From: Phocaeicola plebeius DSM 17135
Lineage (GTDB): Bacteria > Bacteroidota > Bacteroidia > Bacteroidales > Bacteroidaceae
Direction: 5' to 3'
Length of the DNA: 64,000 nucleotides
Assembly: GCF_000187895.1 (NCBI RefSeq)
Contig: NZ_DS990134.1
Location: 248,001-312,000 of the forward strand
The position numbers were made by a program, and so were the translations under genes. Below are positions 36,045-44,451 of the stretch, one piece after another. Each line of letters begins with the position of its first letter. Position 1 is the stretch's first letter. The notes under the pieces were generated by a model, which saw only the letters and a program-made list of their open reading frames with translations, was not told the origin of the DNA and made no database searches.

Positions 36045-38149
36045 CATCGGATAATCCCCGTGTCACTGTCCTTCAGCTGGATGGAGCGGTTGACAGCGCG
36101 GAACTTGCGTCCTTTGGTCAGACGCCACGTCACGGTCAGGTTGACGAGATTGCAGGCGTCGCGACTGTAGAGGGCGGTGGTCTTCTGGAGGTTCCGGTTC
36201 AGGACTTCCGATTCGAACATTTTGTATTTGTGTTGAAAGGGCTGTTGCCAGATAAGGGCAAACTGCCAGTCTTTGTAGCTGTAGGCGGCCTTCAGGGCGA
36301 TGTCGCCTCCGCTGTAGCCTTTGGTTTCCCCTTCCAGAAAGCGGGAACCGTTGTCGGCGTAGGCATGGAGGGAGAGATTGCCTAAGTAGGCGTTGAGGGC
36401 TCCCGTGGCAAAGTAAGACGTGTAGCAGTGTGTGTAGTCGTGGCCGAAGTTGAAGCAGCGGAACAGTCCCCCGTATGCCGTGACGGAGAGCTTTTCCGGC
36501 ATCAGCCAGTAGCTTGCGTAGGCCATGGCGTGCAGGGCGTCAATCTCTTTCTGGTTGCGCTGGGTGTAGATGAACCGGTCGTCGGACGTGCGTTCGTACA
36601 CCGCCATGTTGGGGTGAGGACATTTCTTGTAGAAGCCTTGCAGATTGACTTGCAGACGGGAGTCGTTGTACGACAGCCGGAGGGTGTGATACGTCTCCCG
36701 GTTGGGCTTGAGGTCGGGACTGCCTACGGTCCATTCCATGCGGTTGGTGCGGATGGCGGCATCGCTGATCATGGCCACCCGTGAGGTGCGTTCGTTCAGC
36801 TGGAAATTGTAACTCAGTTGCAGAGAGTGGGTGAAGTTGTAGCTCAGGGCTGCTTTCGGACAGAAACTCCAGTAATCGTACGAATGGGCTTGCTGACGGT
36901 AGTGCAGGTAACTGCCTCCGATACCTGCCGAGTAGCGTAGCTTGCCCCACGTTCCCTTGATTTCCGAAAACAGATACACGCGGTTGTGGTGCATGGGGGT
37001 GACGGAAGAAACATCGCCCGTGTATTCATTGTTTGTGTATTTCTGGCTGTAGTTGAGGCCGGCAGAAAGGGTGAAGGGCTTCAACCGGTTTTCATAGATG
37101 GCTTCGCTCAGCAGGGAGTAGGTGCGTCCGTCCACGTCGTAACGGTAGGGCGAACCTTCGTCGTAGCTGTCGGAAGAGCGGGTGCCGATGTACGTGCCCA
37201 CGGCATTGAGGGTAAGCGACTGCCGGGGAGAGAACTGCTGGAAATAGTAGAGGTCGAGTACCGGACTGCTGCTTTGGCTTTGTTGCTGTTCGAGGGCGGT
37301 GTACGTCTGTGTCCCGTCCACAATCTGTTTCTGGCTGAAATCGCCCGGCACGTGACTGAAGTCGCCGCTCAGTGAAGCCTGGAACACGTAGCGGCTGGAG
37401 TCGGCCAGGTTGTAGGTCAGTTTCATCTGGTTGCTCAGGCTCCGGTTGCGCGAGGCGAGATCGTTGCGCTGGATGGTATAAATGGAACCGTCGTTCAGGT
37501 GGTAGTGTGCGGTTTCCTCCTTCCGTATTCCTTTAAAATCCCGGTAGCCGAAGCTGTAGTTCAGCGACAGCTCACTCTTTCTCGTGTTCCATTTGCCGTA
37601 CACCGTGTAATCGCCGTCGCGGGTAGTCAGTGCCTGGGTGAGCGAGGTTCCTAAAGTATATCCGTTGTCCGCCCGTCGGGTAGTGATGTCAATGACGTAG
37701 GCAATGCCGTCGCCATAACGTACGCCGGGGTTGTCGATGAAGTCAATCTTGCGGATGCTCTTCGGGTCGAGCGACAGCATCTCTGCCTTGTCTGCAATGA
37801 TGCCGTTGATGCGAATCTGTACACTTCCCCGCTGGTCGATGGCCGAGATGCTGTGGGTCACCTCGTCCACACGGATATTGGGGAGGGTGAGTTGTTGGAG
37901 CAGACTGTAGCCCGAGCGGGAAGAAGCTTTCTGCTGTTCGGAGGGATAGAGCAGCAGGCCGTCGGTCTTGTGGATAATCCGGTCGGCTTTGACTTCCACT
38001 TCGCCTAGTTCCACGGTGGAGGCTACTTCTTGTGCGAGAGTGGGGAAGGCCAGCAATAAAAGAAGAAAGATGCTGGCCAGAAATCGGGAGACGGTCAGCA
38101 GAAGCCGGTTTTCGGCCTCCTGCTGGAAAAGTAATCTGAGTGCGTTCAT
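36044..38149 (-). CDS. TonB-dependent receptor-like outer-membrane beta-barrel protein
   Basis: A 701-residue protein of the same family as the one at 25195: signal peptide (cleavage near TLAQ, residue 40), a plug-like segment with VELGEVEVKADRI, LLQQLTLPNIRVD and IRKIDFIDNPGVRYGDG, then a long beta-barrel. No SusD partner. The gene just upstream on the same strand encodes a membrane-bound DNA-binding regulator, so the pair may be a regulated uptake system or the barrel may be its output. A good promoter lies between them, so this gene can be expressed on its own. Confidence 0.85.
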   Translation of the reverse strand: MNALRLLFQQEAENRLLLTVSRFLASIFLLLLLAFPTLAQEVASTVELGEVEVKADRIIHKTDGLLLYPSEQQKASSRSGYSLLQQLTLPNIRVDEVTHSISAIDQRGSVQIRINGIIADKAEMLSLDPKSIRKIDFIDNPGVRYGDGIAYVIDITTRRADNGYTLGTSLTQALTTRDGDYTVYGKWNTRKSELSLNYSFGYRDFKGIRKEETAHYHLNDGSIYTIQRNDLASRNRSLSNQMKLTYNLADSSRYVFQASLSGDFSHVPGDFSQKQIVDGTQTYTALEQQQSQSSSPVLDLYYFQQFSPRQSLTLNAVGTYIGTRSSDSYDEGSPYRYDVDGRTYSLLSEAIYENRLKPFTLSAGLNYSQKYTNNEYTGDVSSVTPMHHNRVYLFSEIKGTWGKLRYSAGIGGSYLHYRQQAHSYDYWSFCPKAALSYNFTHSLQLSYNFQLNERTSRVAMISDAAIRTNRMEWTVGSPDLKPNRETYHTLRLSYNDSRLQVNLQGFYKKCPHPNMAVYERTSDDRFIYTQRNQKEIDALHAMAYASYWLMPEKLSVTAYGGLFRCFNFGHDYTHCYTSYFATGALNAYLGNLSLHAYADNGSRFLEGETKGYSGGDIALKAAYSYKDWQFALIWQQPFQHKYKMFESEVLNRNLQKTTALYSRDACNLVNLTVTWRLTKGRKFRAVNRSIQLKDSDTGIIR

Positions 38150-38175
38150 TTGTTCCTGTGTGTAAATTTCAGGAA

Positions 38176-38207
38176 CAAAAGTAAGAGGCCGTCACGAAGG
38201 CGTCAAA
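38176..38207 (-). promoter_or_regulatory. Predicted promoter for the minus-strand barrel gene
   Basis: On the minus strand TTTG (38204-38207), 20 nt, then a perfect -7 TACTTTTG (38176-38183). A short inverted repeat (TGACA...TGTCA, about 38228-38243) lies just upstream, overlapping the regulator's stop codon. Confidence 0.7.
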
Positions 38208-38240
38208 AACCGACGCTGACATTTGCCTGACAATTCGCTG

Positions 38241-39137
38241 TCAGCTTTTCAATTCGTTGATTTCCAAGGAATAGTTTCGTCCTCTGTCGGCCACGATTTT
38301 CAGCCGTGTATGCTCCTCTACAATGGGTTTCAACCGGCGGATAAGGGTGTAGAGCGTATCGTTGGCATCGTCTTTCTTGGGCCAGAGTGCCGCACAGATT
38401 TCCTCTTTCGAGATGGAGTGGGAAGGTGACTGCCAGAACAGCCGCATCAGTTGCTGTTGCATGGGGGTGAAGCGGATAGGCGTGTGGTCGGCGCCGTAGA
38501 AACGGTCGTCCGCATCCGAATACGTCAGTCCCCCGAAATCTTCGGCAGATTGTGTACCATCTTCAGCCGGTTGTCTGCATCCTCCGACGGGTTGCAGCAC
38601 CAGATTCTCTTTCTCTCTTTTCCGTAAGTACAGCATCGAACCGATGGCCCAGAGGATAGCCGCTGCCATCAGTCCGGCAGGCAAGCGCTGGTCGGACATG
38701 CCGAATACAGCCGCTGCCGACAGACGGGTATAGCCTTTCAGGGCCAGTGTCTCGCCTGCGTGTTCGTTTCTTATCATCAGTGTATCGCTGTAGATGGCCT
38801 GTCCATCCGTCGAACCGCCCTGATATTCCTTGTCCACCACGTCGAACGTGAGGAAAGAGGTTTCCTTCAGTCGCCGGTTCTTCAGGTGTCGGCAGAACCG
38901 TTCATCGGACACGGCAATCAGTACCTGTCCGCCCGAAGTACGCCGGAGCTGCTTGTATGCCCGTATCGTGTCTTGTGTCACAATGGGCTCCTTCTTTTCC
39001 AGTAAAGTCAGTGCCAGTGCCTGATTCAGGTCGGCTGTTATTTCGTTTCGTGTCACGTGGTAGTTATGGCGTCCGGCCAGCAGGGAAGTCAGCATCAGTG
39101 CCAGAAACACGGTGACGGATAGTAGTCTGCGATTCAT
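38241..39137 (-). CDS. Membrane-tethered winged-helix transcriptional regulator
   Basis: A 298-residue protein with an unusual order for a regulator: membrane helix (about 5-22), periplasmic domain (about 23-150), second helix (about 156-174), then a cytoplasmic linker and a C-terminal OmpR/PhoB-type winged helix (about 205-298; FTPMQQQLMRLFWQSP, SKEEICAALWP, DTLYTLIRRLKP). It has sensor-kinase topology but the DNA-binding output is joined directly, as in ToxR/CadC-like one-component systems. Start 39137 is chosen at the first signal-like methionine; the upstream 36 codons are not protein-like. It lies directly upstream of the barrel gene. Confidence 0.8.
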   Translation of the reverse strand: MNRRLLSVTVFLALMLTSLLAGRHNYHVTRNEITADLNQALALTLLEKKEPIVTQDTIRAYKQLRRTSGGQVLIAVSDERFCRHLKNRRLKETSFLTFDVVDKEYQGGSTDGQAIYSDTLMIRNEHAGETLALKGYTRLSAAAVFGMSDQRLPAGLMAAAILWAIGSMLYLRKREKENLVLQPVGGCRQPAEDGTQSAEDFGGLTYSDADDRFYGADHTPIRFTPMQQQLMRLFWQSPSHSISKEEICAALWPKKDDANDTLYTLIRRLKPIVEEHTRLKIVADRGRNYSLEINELKS

Positions 39138-39213
39138 AAATATCGGGTTTGGTTTCTGCAAATGTAATGAATTCTGTGCTTCCTCTTTCTTATGGCGGAT
39201 GAAAAATATTGTA

Positions 39214-40122
39214 TTATTTATACTCCGCTTTGCTCCGGTATTCATTGGGAGTCATTCCGGTGGTTTTCTTGAATATACGAGTGAAGTGCTGCGGGTACTG
39301 GAAACCGAGTTGATAGGCTATCTGACTGATGGACTCCGAGGGGAGAAGCAGCTGTTCTTTGGCGATGCTGATAATTTTGTCTTGTATATATTCCAGGGCG
39401 GTTCTGCCTGTTTCTTTTTTGATAAGGTCGCCAAAATAGTTGGTTGACAGGCAAAGTTCGCTTGCGCAGTGTTTCACGCTGGGCAATCCCTTTTGTGCGG
39501 CATTGTCTCCCGTGAAATATTGGTCCAGGAATGTTTCGAAACGGGTTAGAATGTCGCGGTGGGCATCCTGACGGGTGATGAACTGCCTTTCGTAGAAGCG
39601 CAGGCAATAGTTGAGCAGCAATTCGATGTGGTTGGTAATCAGCCGTTTGCTCATCCTGTCCACACTGTGTTGCAATTCCTCCTGAATGTTCTGCAGGCAG
39701 TCGATGAAGGTGTGTCGTTCCCGTTCCGAGAGGTGCAAGGCTTCGTTCACTTCATACGAGAAGAACGTGTATTCCTTGATAGTGCGTCCGAGGTTGGTGC
39801 CGCGAATCAGGTCGGGATGAAAGCACAGCGCATAGCCTTGCGGCTGGAACGTTTCGCCCGTATCTTCTATGCCGATCACTTGTCCGGGTGCCAGACAGAC
39901 CACCGAGCCTTTCTGGTAATCGTATCGCTGGCGGCCGTAAATCAGGTCGCAGTTCTTTTCGTCTTTCAGAAAAATCACGTAAAAGCTGAACGTATGCCGC
40001 ATGTGGTGCATCGGTTTGGCCTGTGAAAGATCAATCACGCTGACCAGCGGATGCAGAGTTTCTACGCCGAGCATGTCGTCGTACTCCGTAACGGTTTCGA
40101 TGTTTAATAAGGATGTTTTCAT
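39214..40122 (-). CDS. AraC-family transcriptional regulator
   Basis: A 302-residue protein. The N-terminal half is a cupin-like sensor (HTFSFYVIFLKDEKN, YQKGSVVCLAPGQV). The C-terminal half is an AraC double helix-turn-helix (about 205-298) ending in the signature SISQIAYQLGFQYPQHFTRI and FKKTTGMTPNEYR. The start at 40122 fits the family; 36 further codons upstream are unlikely. It is divergent from the SnoaL/hydrolase/flavodoxin/SDR cluster and is the likely regulator of it. A -7 element (TACTTTTG) lies at 40144-40151. Confidence 0.9.
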   Translation of the reverse strand: MKTSLLNIETVTEYDDMLGVETLHPLVSVIDLSQAKPMHHMRHTFSFYVIFLKDEKNCDLIYGRQRYDYQKGSVVCLAPGQVIGIEDTGETFQPQGYALCFHPDLIRGTNLGRTIKEYTFFSYEVNEALHLSERERHTFIDCLQNIQEELQHSVDRMSKRLITNHIELLLNYCLRFYERQFITRQDAHRDILTRFETFLDQYFTGDNAAQKGLPSVKHCASELCLSTNYFGDLIKKETGRTALEYIQDKIISIAKEQLLLPSESISQIAYQLGFQYPQHFTRIFKKTTGMTPNEYRSKAEYK

Positions 40123-40143
40123 CGTTTCTACTGTTTCTGACGA

Positions 40144-40151
40144 CAAAAGTA
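40144..40151 (-). promoter_or_regulatory. Predicted -7 element of the AraC gene
   Basis: TACTTTTG on the minus strand, perfect to TAnnTTTG, 21 nt before the start codon. Confidence 0.5.
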
Positions 40152-40249
40152 CGAAAGGATTCCGGTTTTTGGTTTTCGTTGTTCCTGAAATCCGTGTTTT
40201 CATGCAGGGATTCTGTGTTTTGTATAACAACGGATAAAATGGTACGGAT

Positions 40250-40257
40250 TACTTTTG
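40250..40257 (+). promoter_or_regulatory. Predicted -7 element of the SnoaL-led operon
   Basis: TACTTTTG, perfect to TAnnTTTG, 32 nt before the SnoaL-like start. It is divergent from the AraC promoter 98 nt away; the space between is a plausible regulator-binding region. Confidence 0.55.
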
Positions 40258-40289
40258 CCATAACATTAACAGATAAATATTATAGAACT

Positions 40290-40724
40290 ATGACACAGGA
40301 AATGGAGAGCCGTATGGCTTTGAAAGATTTAGTGGACCGTTATGCGACGGAATCGGATAAAAACAATCAGGATTACTATCGTAACCTGTTTCGTCCTGAT
40401 GTGAAGTTGAAAGTGTATATGGGAGACAAACATATTATGGATATCCATAATGTGGAAGATATGATTGCACAATACAAGGCATTCGGAACTGCCAAGGCTT
40501 CGTTTCATCAGAACGGTCAGCAGGTAGTTGACTTTGTGGACGATACGCATGCCACGGGTATCTGTTATGCCATTGCAACGCTTGTGACGGAAGCAGATGG
40601 AAACGACCGGTTGACGATGTATGCCGTACGTTATTATGATAAATATGTGAAAGTGGATGGCCGCTGGTGGATTGCCGAACGGGAACAGCATTTTGTGTAT
40701 GCAGCAGTTCCTCCATTGGTTTAA
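40290..40724 (+). CDS. SnoaL-like (NTF2 fold) protein
   Basis: A 144-residue protein with the short cone-shaped NTF2/SnoaL pattern: LKDLVDRYATESDKNNQDYYRNLF, broken by loops, then VVDFVDDTHATGICYA and YDKYVKVDGRWWIAEREQHF. Such proteins bind or isomerise small molecules; the ligand is unknown. The start at 40290 is set by family length and by the promoter. First gene of a four-gene run under the divergent AraC regulator. Confidence 0.85.
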   Translation: MTQEMESRMALKDLVDRYATESDKNNQDYYRNLFRPDVKLKVYMGDKHIMDIHNVEDMIAQYKAFGTAKASFHQNGQQVVDFVDDTHATGICYAIATLVTEADGNDRLTMYAVRYYDKYVKVDGRWWIAEREQHFVYAAVPPLV

Positions 40725-40744
40725 CTGATATAAACGGAGTAAAG

Positions 40745-41794
40745 ATGAAAAAGATTTTTTTATTTGTCTGGATGAGACTTTGTGCTATTGTGGGAGTGCA
40801 GGCGCAGGAACAGCATGATGGTTTGCCCGGCGTACCGCAGACAGAAGCATATGTGGTGACACCCGTTGATACGACCAGCGGGGTGACCGTCCGCAAGGTC
40901 TCTTTTTTACGCAGTAACCAGATTGTGCTGGTGGGCAATTTGTTCTTGCCAAAGAACTTCGATGGTTCGCAGTGCTATCCGGCTATTCTCAGTATTCATC
41001 CTGCGGGAAGTGTGAAGGAACAATCGGCCGGACTGTATGCGTATCGGTTGGCGGAGAACGGTTTCGTGACTCTGGCTTTCGATGCGGCTTATGCCGGTGA
41101 AAGCGGGGGAACGCCTCATTGGTCGGAAGCACCTTATGAGCGTGTGGAAGATATTCGCTATGCCGTGGATTACCTGGTGACTCTTCCGTTTGTGGATGAG
41201 CATCGTATCGGAGCGTTGGGTTTGTGTGCTGGAGGAGGATATGTCATTGCTACGGCTCCTACCGAGCGTCGTATTCGTGCCGTAGCCGGAGTGAGTGCGG
41301 CCGATATCGGTGCAGCCAACCGGGAAAGCTGGTTGCGTGGCCGTACGGTGGAAGAACAGATAAAGTTGCTGGAAGACGTATCGGCACAACGTACCCGTGA
41401 AGCACGGGGTGCGGAACTGATGAAGGTGTATATGTGTCCTGAACCGACCGAAGAAACGGCCCCTTCTTTCCGTGAGGGATATGAGTATTACCGTACTTCC
41501 CGTGCCTGGCATCCTCGGGCCGATAACTTCTACCTGCGCAGGAGTCAGGCTACCAAGATGGCTTTTTCTGCCATCGAAAACAGTTATCTGCTGACACAAC
41601 CTGTCTTGCTGGTGGTAGGAGATAAGGCTGATTCCGAATGGCAGACAACACGTTTTTATCAGGCTTTGCCGGGAAAAGACAAGGAGGTGTTTGTCGTTGC
41701 AGGTTATTCTCATATCGACCTTTATGACAAGCCGGGAGCGGTTGGTCCGGCAGTGCAGAAACTGACGGATTTCTTTAAACGGACCTTGCAATAA
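40745..41794 (+). CDS. Secreted alpha/beta hydrolase, dienelactone-hydrolase-like with Cys nucleophile
   Basis: A 349-residue exported protein (signal peptide ending at VQAQ near residue 21). The fold signatures are LSIHPAGSVKEQS, FDAAYAGESGG and the nucleophile elbow GLCAGGGYV, where Cys takes the place of Ser, as in dienelactone hydrolases and YcjY-like proteins. Candidate Asp and His lie in VVGDKADSEW and GYSHIDLYD. Substrate unknown. It starts 20 nt after the SnoaL-like gene. The start at 40745 is chosen because it gives a clean signal peptide. Confidence 0.85.
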   Translation: MKKIFLFVWMRLCAIVGVQAQEQHDGLPGVPQTEAYVVTPVDTTSGVTVRKVSFLRSNQIVLVGNLFLPKNFDGSQCYPAILSIHPAGSVKEQSAGLYAYRLAENGFVTLAFDAAYAGESGGTPHWSEAPYERVEDIRYAVDYLVTLPFVDEHRIGALGLCAGGGYVIATAPTERRIRAVAGVSAADIGAANRESWLRGRTVEEQIKLLEDVSAQRTREARGAELMKVYMCPEPTEETAPSFREGYEYYRTSRAWHPRADNFYLRRSQATKMAFSAIENSYLLTQPVLLVVGDKADSEWQTTRFYQALPGKDKEVFVVAGYSHIDLYDKPGAVGPAVQKLTDFFKRTLQ

Positions 41795-41798
41795 AACA

Positions 41799-42419
41799 AT
41801 GGATATGAAACATACATTAAGGATACTTGTCATGATGTGGCTGGCCATGTGGCAGTTCACTTCGTGTGCGCAGACTTCTCAAAAAAAGCAGATTATGAAT
41901 ACAAAGAAAATTCTTGTGGCGTTCTTTTCCCGGGCGGGAGAGAACTATGAAGTAGGATACATTGAAAAGGGAAATACTCACATCCTTGCTGAAATGATAG
42001 CTGCCAAAACGGGTGGCACTCTTTTCCATATTGAACCGGTACGGCCTTATCCGGAAGATTATACGGAGTGTATAAAGGTGGCAAAAACAGAGCTTCACAA
42101 CCAGGCTCGTCCGGCCGTGAAGGGAGATGTGGCGGTAGAAGACTATGACGTTATCTTTATTGGCTATTCTAACTGGTGGGGAGATATGCCGATGGCTGTC
42201 TATACGTTCATTGAGCGGCATGGCTGGAAGAACAAGACGGTCATCCCTTTCTGCACGCACGAAGGAAGCGGGCTTTCGGGGACAGAGCGCAAGTTGCAGC
42301 AGGCTTGTCAGGGGGCTACCCTATTGGAAGGGCTGGCCGTGAGAGGGTCTGTGGCACAGAACTCGCCTGAACAGGCACGGAAGAGCGTGGAACACTGGCT
42401 TCAAAAATTGAAATATTAA
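41799..42419 (+). CDS. Exported flavodoxin-like protein
   Basis: A 206-residue protein with a lipoprotein-like N-terminus (FTSC, Cys23) followed by a flavodoxin fold: ILVAFFSRAGENY phosphate loop, VIFIGYSNWWGDMPMAVYTFI and VIPFCTHEGSGLSGTERKL, the long-loop flavodoxin type. It would carry FMN outside the cytoplasm. The gene starts 4 nt after the hydrolase stop, so it is co-transcribed. A start at 41805 is also possible. Confidence 0.85.
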   Translation: MDMKHTLRILVMMWLAMWQFTSCAQTSQKKQIMNTKKILVAFFSRAGENYEVGYIEKGNTHILAEMIAAKTGGTLFHIEPVRPYPEDYTECIKVAKTELHNQARPAVKGDVAVEDYDVIFIGYSNWWGDMPMAVYTFIERHGWKNKTVIPFCTHEGSGLSGTERKLQQACQGATLLEGLAVRGSVAQNSPEQARKSVEHWLQKLKY

Positions 42420-42430
42420 AAGGAGACAAG

Positions 42431-43258
42431 ATGAAAAAAGAAGTAATGTTGCTTACGGGTGCCGGACAAATCGGTATGGCGATAGCCCGGCGAATGGGAT
42501 ATGGAATGAAGATTGTGGTCGGCGACAAGCGGATGGAGAATGCGCAGGCCGTGGCCGATACGATGAACCGTGCCGGATTTGATGTGCTTCCGGTGGAGAT
42601 GGATTTGTCGTCGCGCGCCTCCATTCTCGGACTGATTGAGATGGCGCAGCAATATGGAGAGATAGCCATGCTGGTCAATGCGGCAGGAGTGTCTCCTTCG
42701 CAAGCCTCTGTCGAGACCATTCTGAAAGTCGACTTGTACGGTACGGCGGTATTGCTGGAAGAAGTTGGGAAAGTTATCCGGCAGGGTGGAACGGGTGTTA
42801 CGATATCCAGTCAATCCGGACACCGCTTGCCGGCCCTTGGTGCCGAGATAGACGCGCAACTGGCTTGCACACCGACGGAAGAATTGCTGAATCTGGAGGT
42901 ACTGCAACCCTCGCACATTCGCGATACGCTCCATGCCTACCAGCTGGCGAAACGTTGCAACGTGAAGCGCGTCATGGCGGAGGCTGTGAGATGGGGTGAA
43001 CGAGGTGCCCGTCTGAATTCCATTTCTCCGGGAATTATCGTCACTCCACTGGCACTTGATGAGTTCAACGGGGTACGTGGGGAGTTCTATAAGAAGATGT
43101 TCGCCCAGTGTCCGGCGCATCGTCCCGGCACGGCCGACGAGGTGGCGAATGTGGCCGAACTGTTGATGAGCAACCGGGGGGCCTTTATCACCGGCTCTGA
43201 TTTTCTGGTAGACGGAGGTGCTACGGCAGCTTATTTTTATGGATCGAATCTGGAATAG
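42431..43258 (+). CDS. Short-chain dehydrogenase/reductase
   Basis: A 275-residue cytoplasmic SDR with the NAD(P)-binding TGAGQIGMAIA motif, NAAGVS, a serine in SSQSG and the catalytic Tyr-Lys pair in YQLAKR. The C-terminal SPGIIVTPLA and ITGSDFLVDGG segments are standard. Substrate unknown. Fourth gene of the AraC-linked cluster, 11 nt after the flavodoxin-like gene; convergent with the clostripain gene. Confidence 0.88.
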   Translation: MKKEVMLLTGAGQIGMAIARRMGYGMKIVVGDKRMENAQAVADTMNRAGFDVLPVEMDLSSRASILGLIEMAQQYGEIAMLVNAAGVSPSQASVETILKVDLYGTAVLLEEVGKVIRQGGTGVTISSQSGHRLPALGAEIDAQLACTPTEELLNLEVLQPSHIRDTLHAYQLAKRCNVKRVMAEAVRWGERGARLNSISPGIIVTPLALDEFNGVRGEFYKKMFAQCPAHRPGTADEVANVAELLMSNRGAFITGSDFLVDGGATAAYFYGSNLE

Positions 43259-43271
43259 AGATAACACATAA

Positions 43272-44441
43272 TTAATGCGTAGCCAGATACCATGAAGTCT
43301 GCGAGTAGGAACTTGCCAAACTGTTTGTGCTGGGTGCGGAGGTGGTGATGCCGGAATAACGCTCTATGGGAAGTGGGCCGCGGGCTGCAGTGAAATATTT
43401 CTCGGTGTGTGCCTTGTAGGGAACGACTTGTTCCAGCAAAGTCTCAAACTGGGCCAGTTGCTCTGCATCATCGCTGCAAAGGGCACGGACGTAATCGCCG
43501 AAATCATAGAATATCACGGGAGAATAGCCGTCCATATGCTGAATGGAGGGAGTGTGTGAGTACTCCCAGTGATGGCGGGAATGAATATCTTTCATCAGGA
43601 GAGCCAGTTCGTCCAGTCGGGAGCAGTCGGTCACGGCAATGGTGCCGTAGGGATATGTGTAACTGGAATAGAATTGATAGAAAGTCTGGCAGATGGCGCT
43701 GTAGTCGGGATTTTCTGCCAGCAGGTATTCTCCGATGTGGGAGTAAGGCATGCCGTAGACCATGATTTCCGTGGGGCAGGCTATCAGGTGACGGGTCACG
43801 TGGCGCAGGTCGTAGGCTGCCTCCAGCGAAGACATGTAGCAGTCGTCAAACAGAATGTATTCCATTTTCAATCCGCAGTTGGAGAGACTCTCGGCGAGGG
43901 TGGTTACCTCCGTCTGGTATTCCGCTGTCAGTCCCCCGAAAAAGCGGGTCAGGGGAGTGTGTGAGTACTCCCAGTGATAGCGGGGTTTCGTAGTGGCACG
44001 TGCCTTGCTTTGGGCGACGGGCAGCCATCCCATGCCGTGGCAGCCCACAATCAGGGAGTAGGTTTTGGCGGGAGCAAACGATTTCATGTCGTTCAGAATA
44101 CCCGTGAGACCCTCCTCGGTCGTAAATGCGGGGCGGGTGTATTCTTTCAGTATCTGCCGGGTGCAGGTACCGTTATTGACCGTGATTTCAAACAGTTCTG
44201 CTTCCGTGGAACTGGTGGACAGAAAGACGAGCACCCGCTCCTTGTCCAGCCCTCTGCGGGAGATGGCGTCTTCCATATCGTCGATATTCTGGTAGAAATA
44301 ACTCGTCAGGTTGGTAGACCATGGCAGGTACATGAAGAGTGTCCGCTCGTTGTCGGCAGACGGAATTTCTTCTTTCTGGCAACTCGTCAGGCAGGAGAGT
44401 ACGATGACAAGCAATATGGGAAGCAGGCGGATTAATTTCAT
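43272..44441 (-). CDS. Clostripain-family (C11) cysteine peptidase lipoprotein
   Basis: A 389-residue lipoprotein (LTSC, Cys21). The C11 dyad is visible: His135 in GCHGMGW and Cys201 in FDDCYM, with the usual spacing. C11 peptidases cut after Arg or Lys and are often secreted or surface-bound in gut Bacteroides. The octapeptide HWEYSHTP occurs twice, at 156-163 and 291-298, encoded by nearly identical DNA repeats 405 nt apart. Adjacent same-strand genes encode an unrecognised lipoprotein and a small membrane protein; co-transcription with the lipoprotein is likely (10-nt gap). Confidence 0.85.
   Translation of the reverse strand: MKLIRLLPILLVIVLSCLTSCQKEEIPSADNERTLFMYLPWSTNLTSYFYQNIDDMEDAISRRGLDKERVLVFLSTSSTEAELFEITVNNGTCTRQILKEYTRPAFTTEEGLTGILNDMKSFAPAKTYSLIVGCHGMGWLPVAQSKARATTKPRYHWEYSHTPLTRFFGGLTAEYQTEVTTLAESLSNCGLKMEYILFDDCYMSSLEAAYDLRHVTRHLIACPTEIMVYGMPYSHIGEYLLAENPDYSAICQTFYQFYSSYTYPYGTIAVTDCSRLDELALLMKDIHSRHHWEYSHTPSIQHMDGYSPVIFYDFGDYVRALCSDDAEQLAQFETLLEQVVPYKAHTEKYFTAARGPLPIERYSGITTSAPSTNSLASSYSQTSWYLATH
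43548..43579. repeat. Intragenic hairpin repeat, copy 1
   Basis: One of two copies of a 32-nt segment in the clostripain gene; the two differ at one base. The core has a 6-bp inverted repeat (GGGAGT ... ACTCCC) around GAGTACTC. It encodes HWEYSHTP on the minus strand. Confidence 0.85.
43953..43984. repeat. Intragenic hairpin repeat, copy 2
   Basis: Second copy of the 32-nt segment, 405 nt from the first, same orientation and same reading phase. The conserved phase means both copies give the same octapeptide. Confidence 0.85.
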
Positions 44442-44451
44442 GAAACTTGCA

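Noticed and set aside
40907..41860. 317-codon open frame opposite the alpha/beta hydrolase
   Set aside because: Antisense shadow; the plus strand has a signal peptide, nucleophile elbow and operon context.
42416..43267. 283-codon open frame opposite the SDR gene
   Set aside because: Antisense shadow of a complete SDR with cofactor and catalytic motifs.
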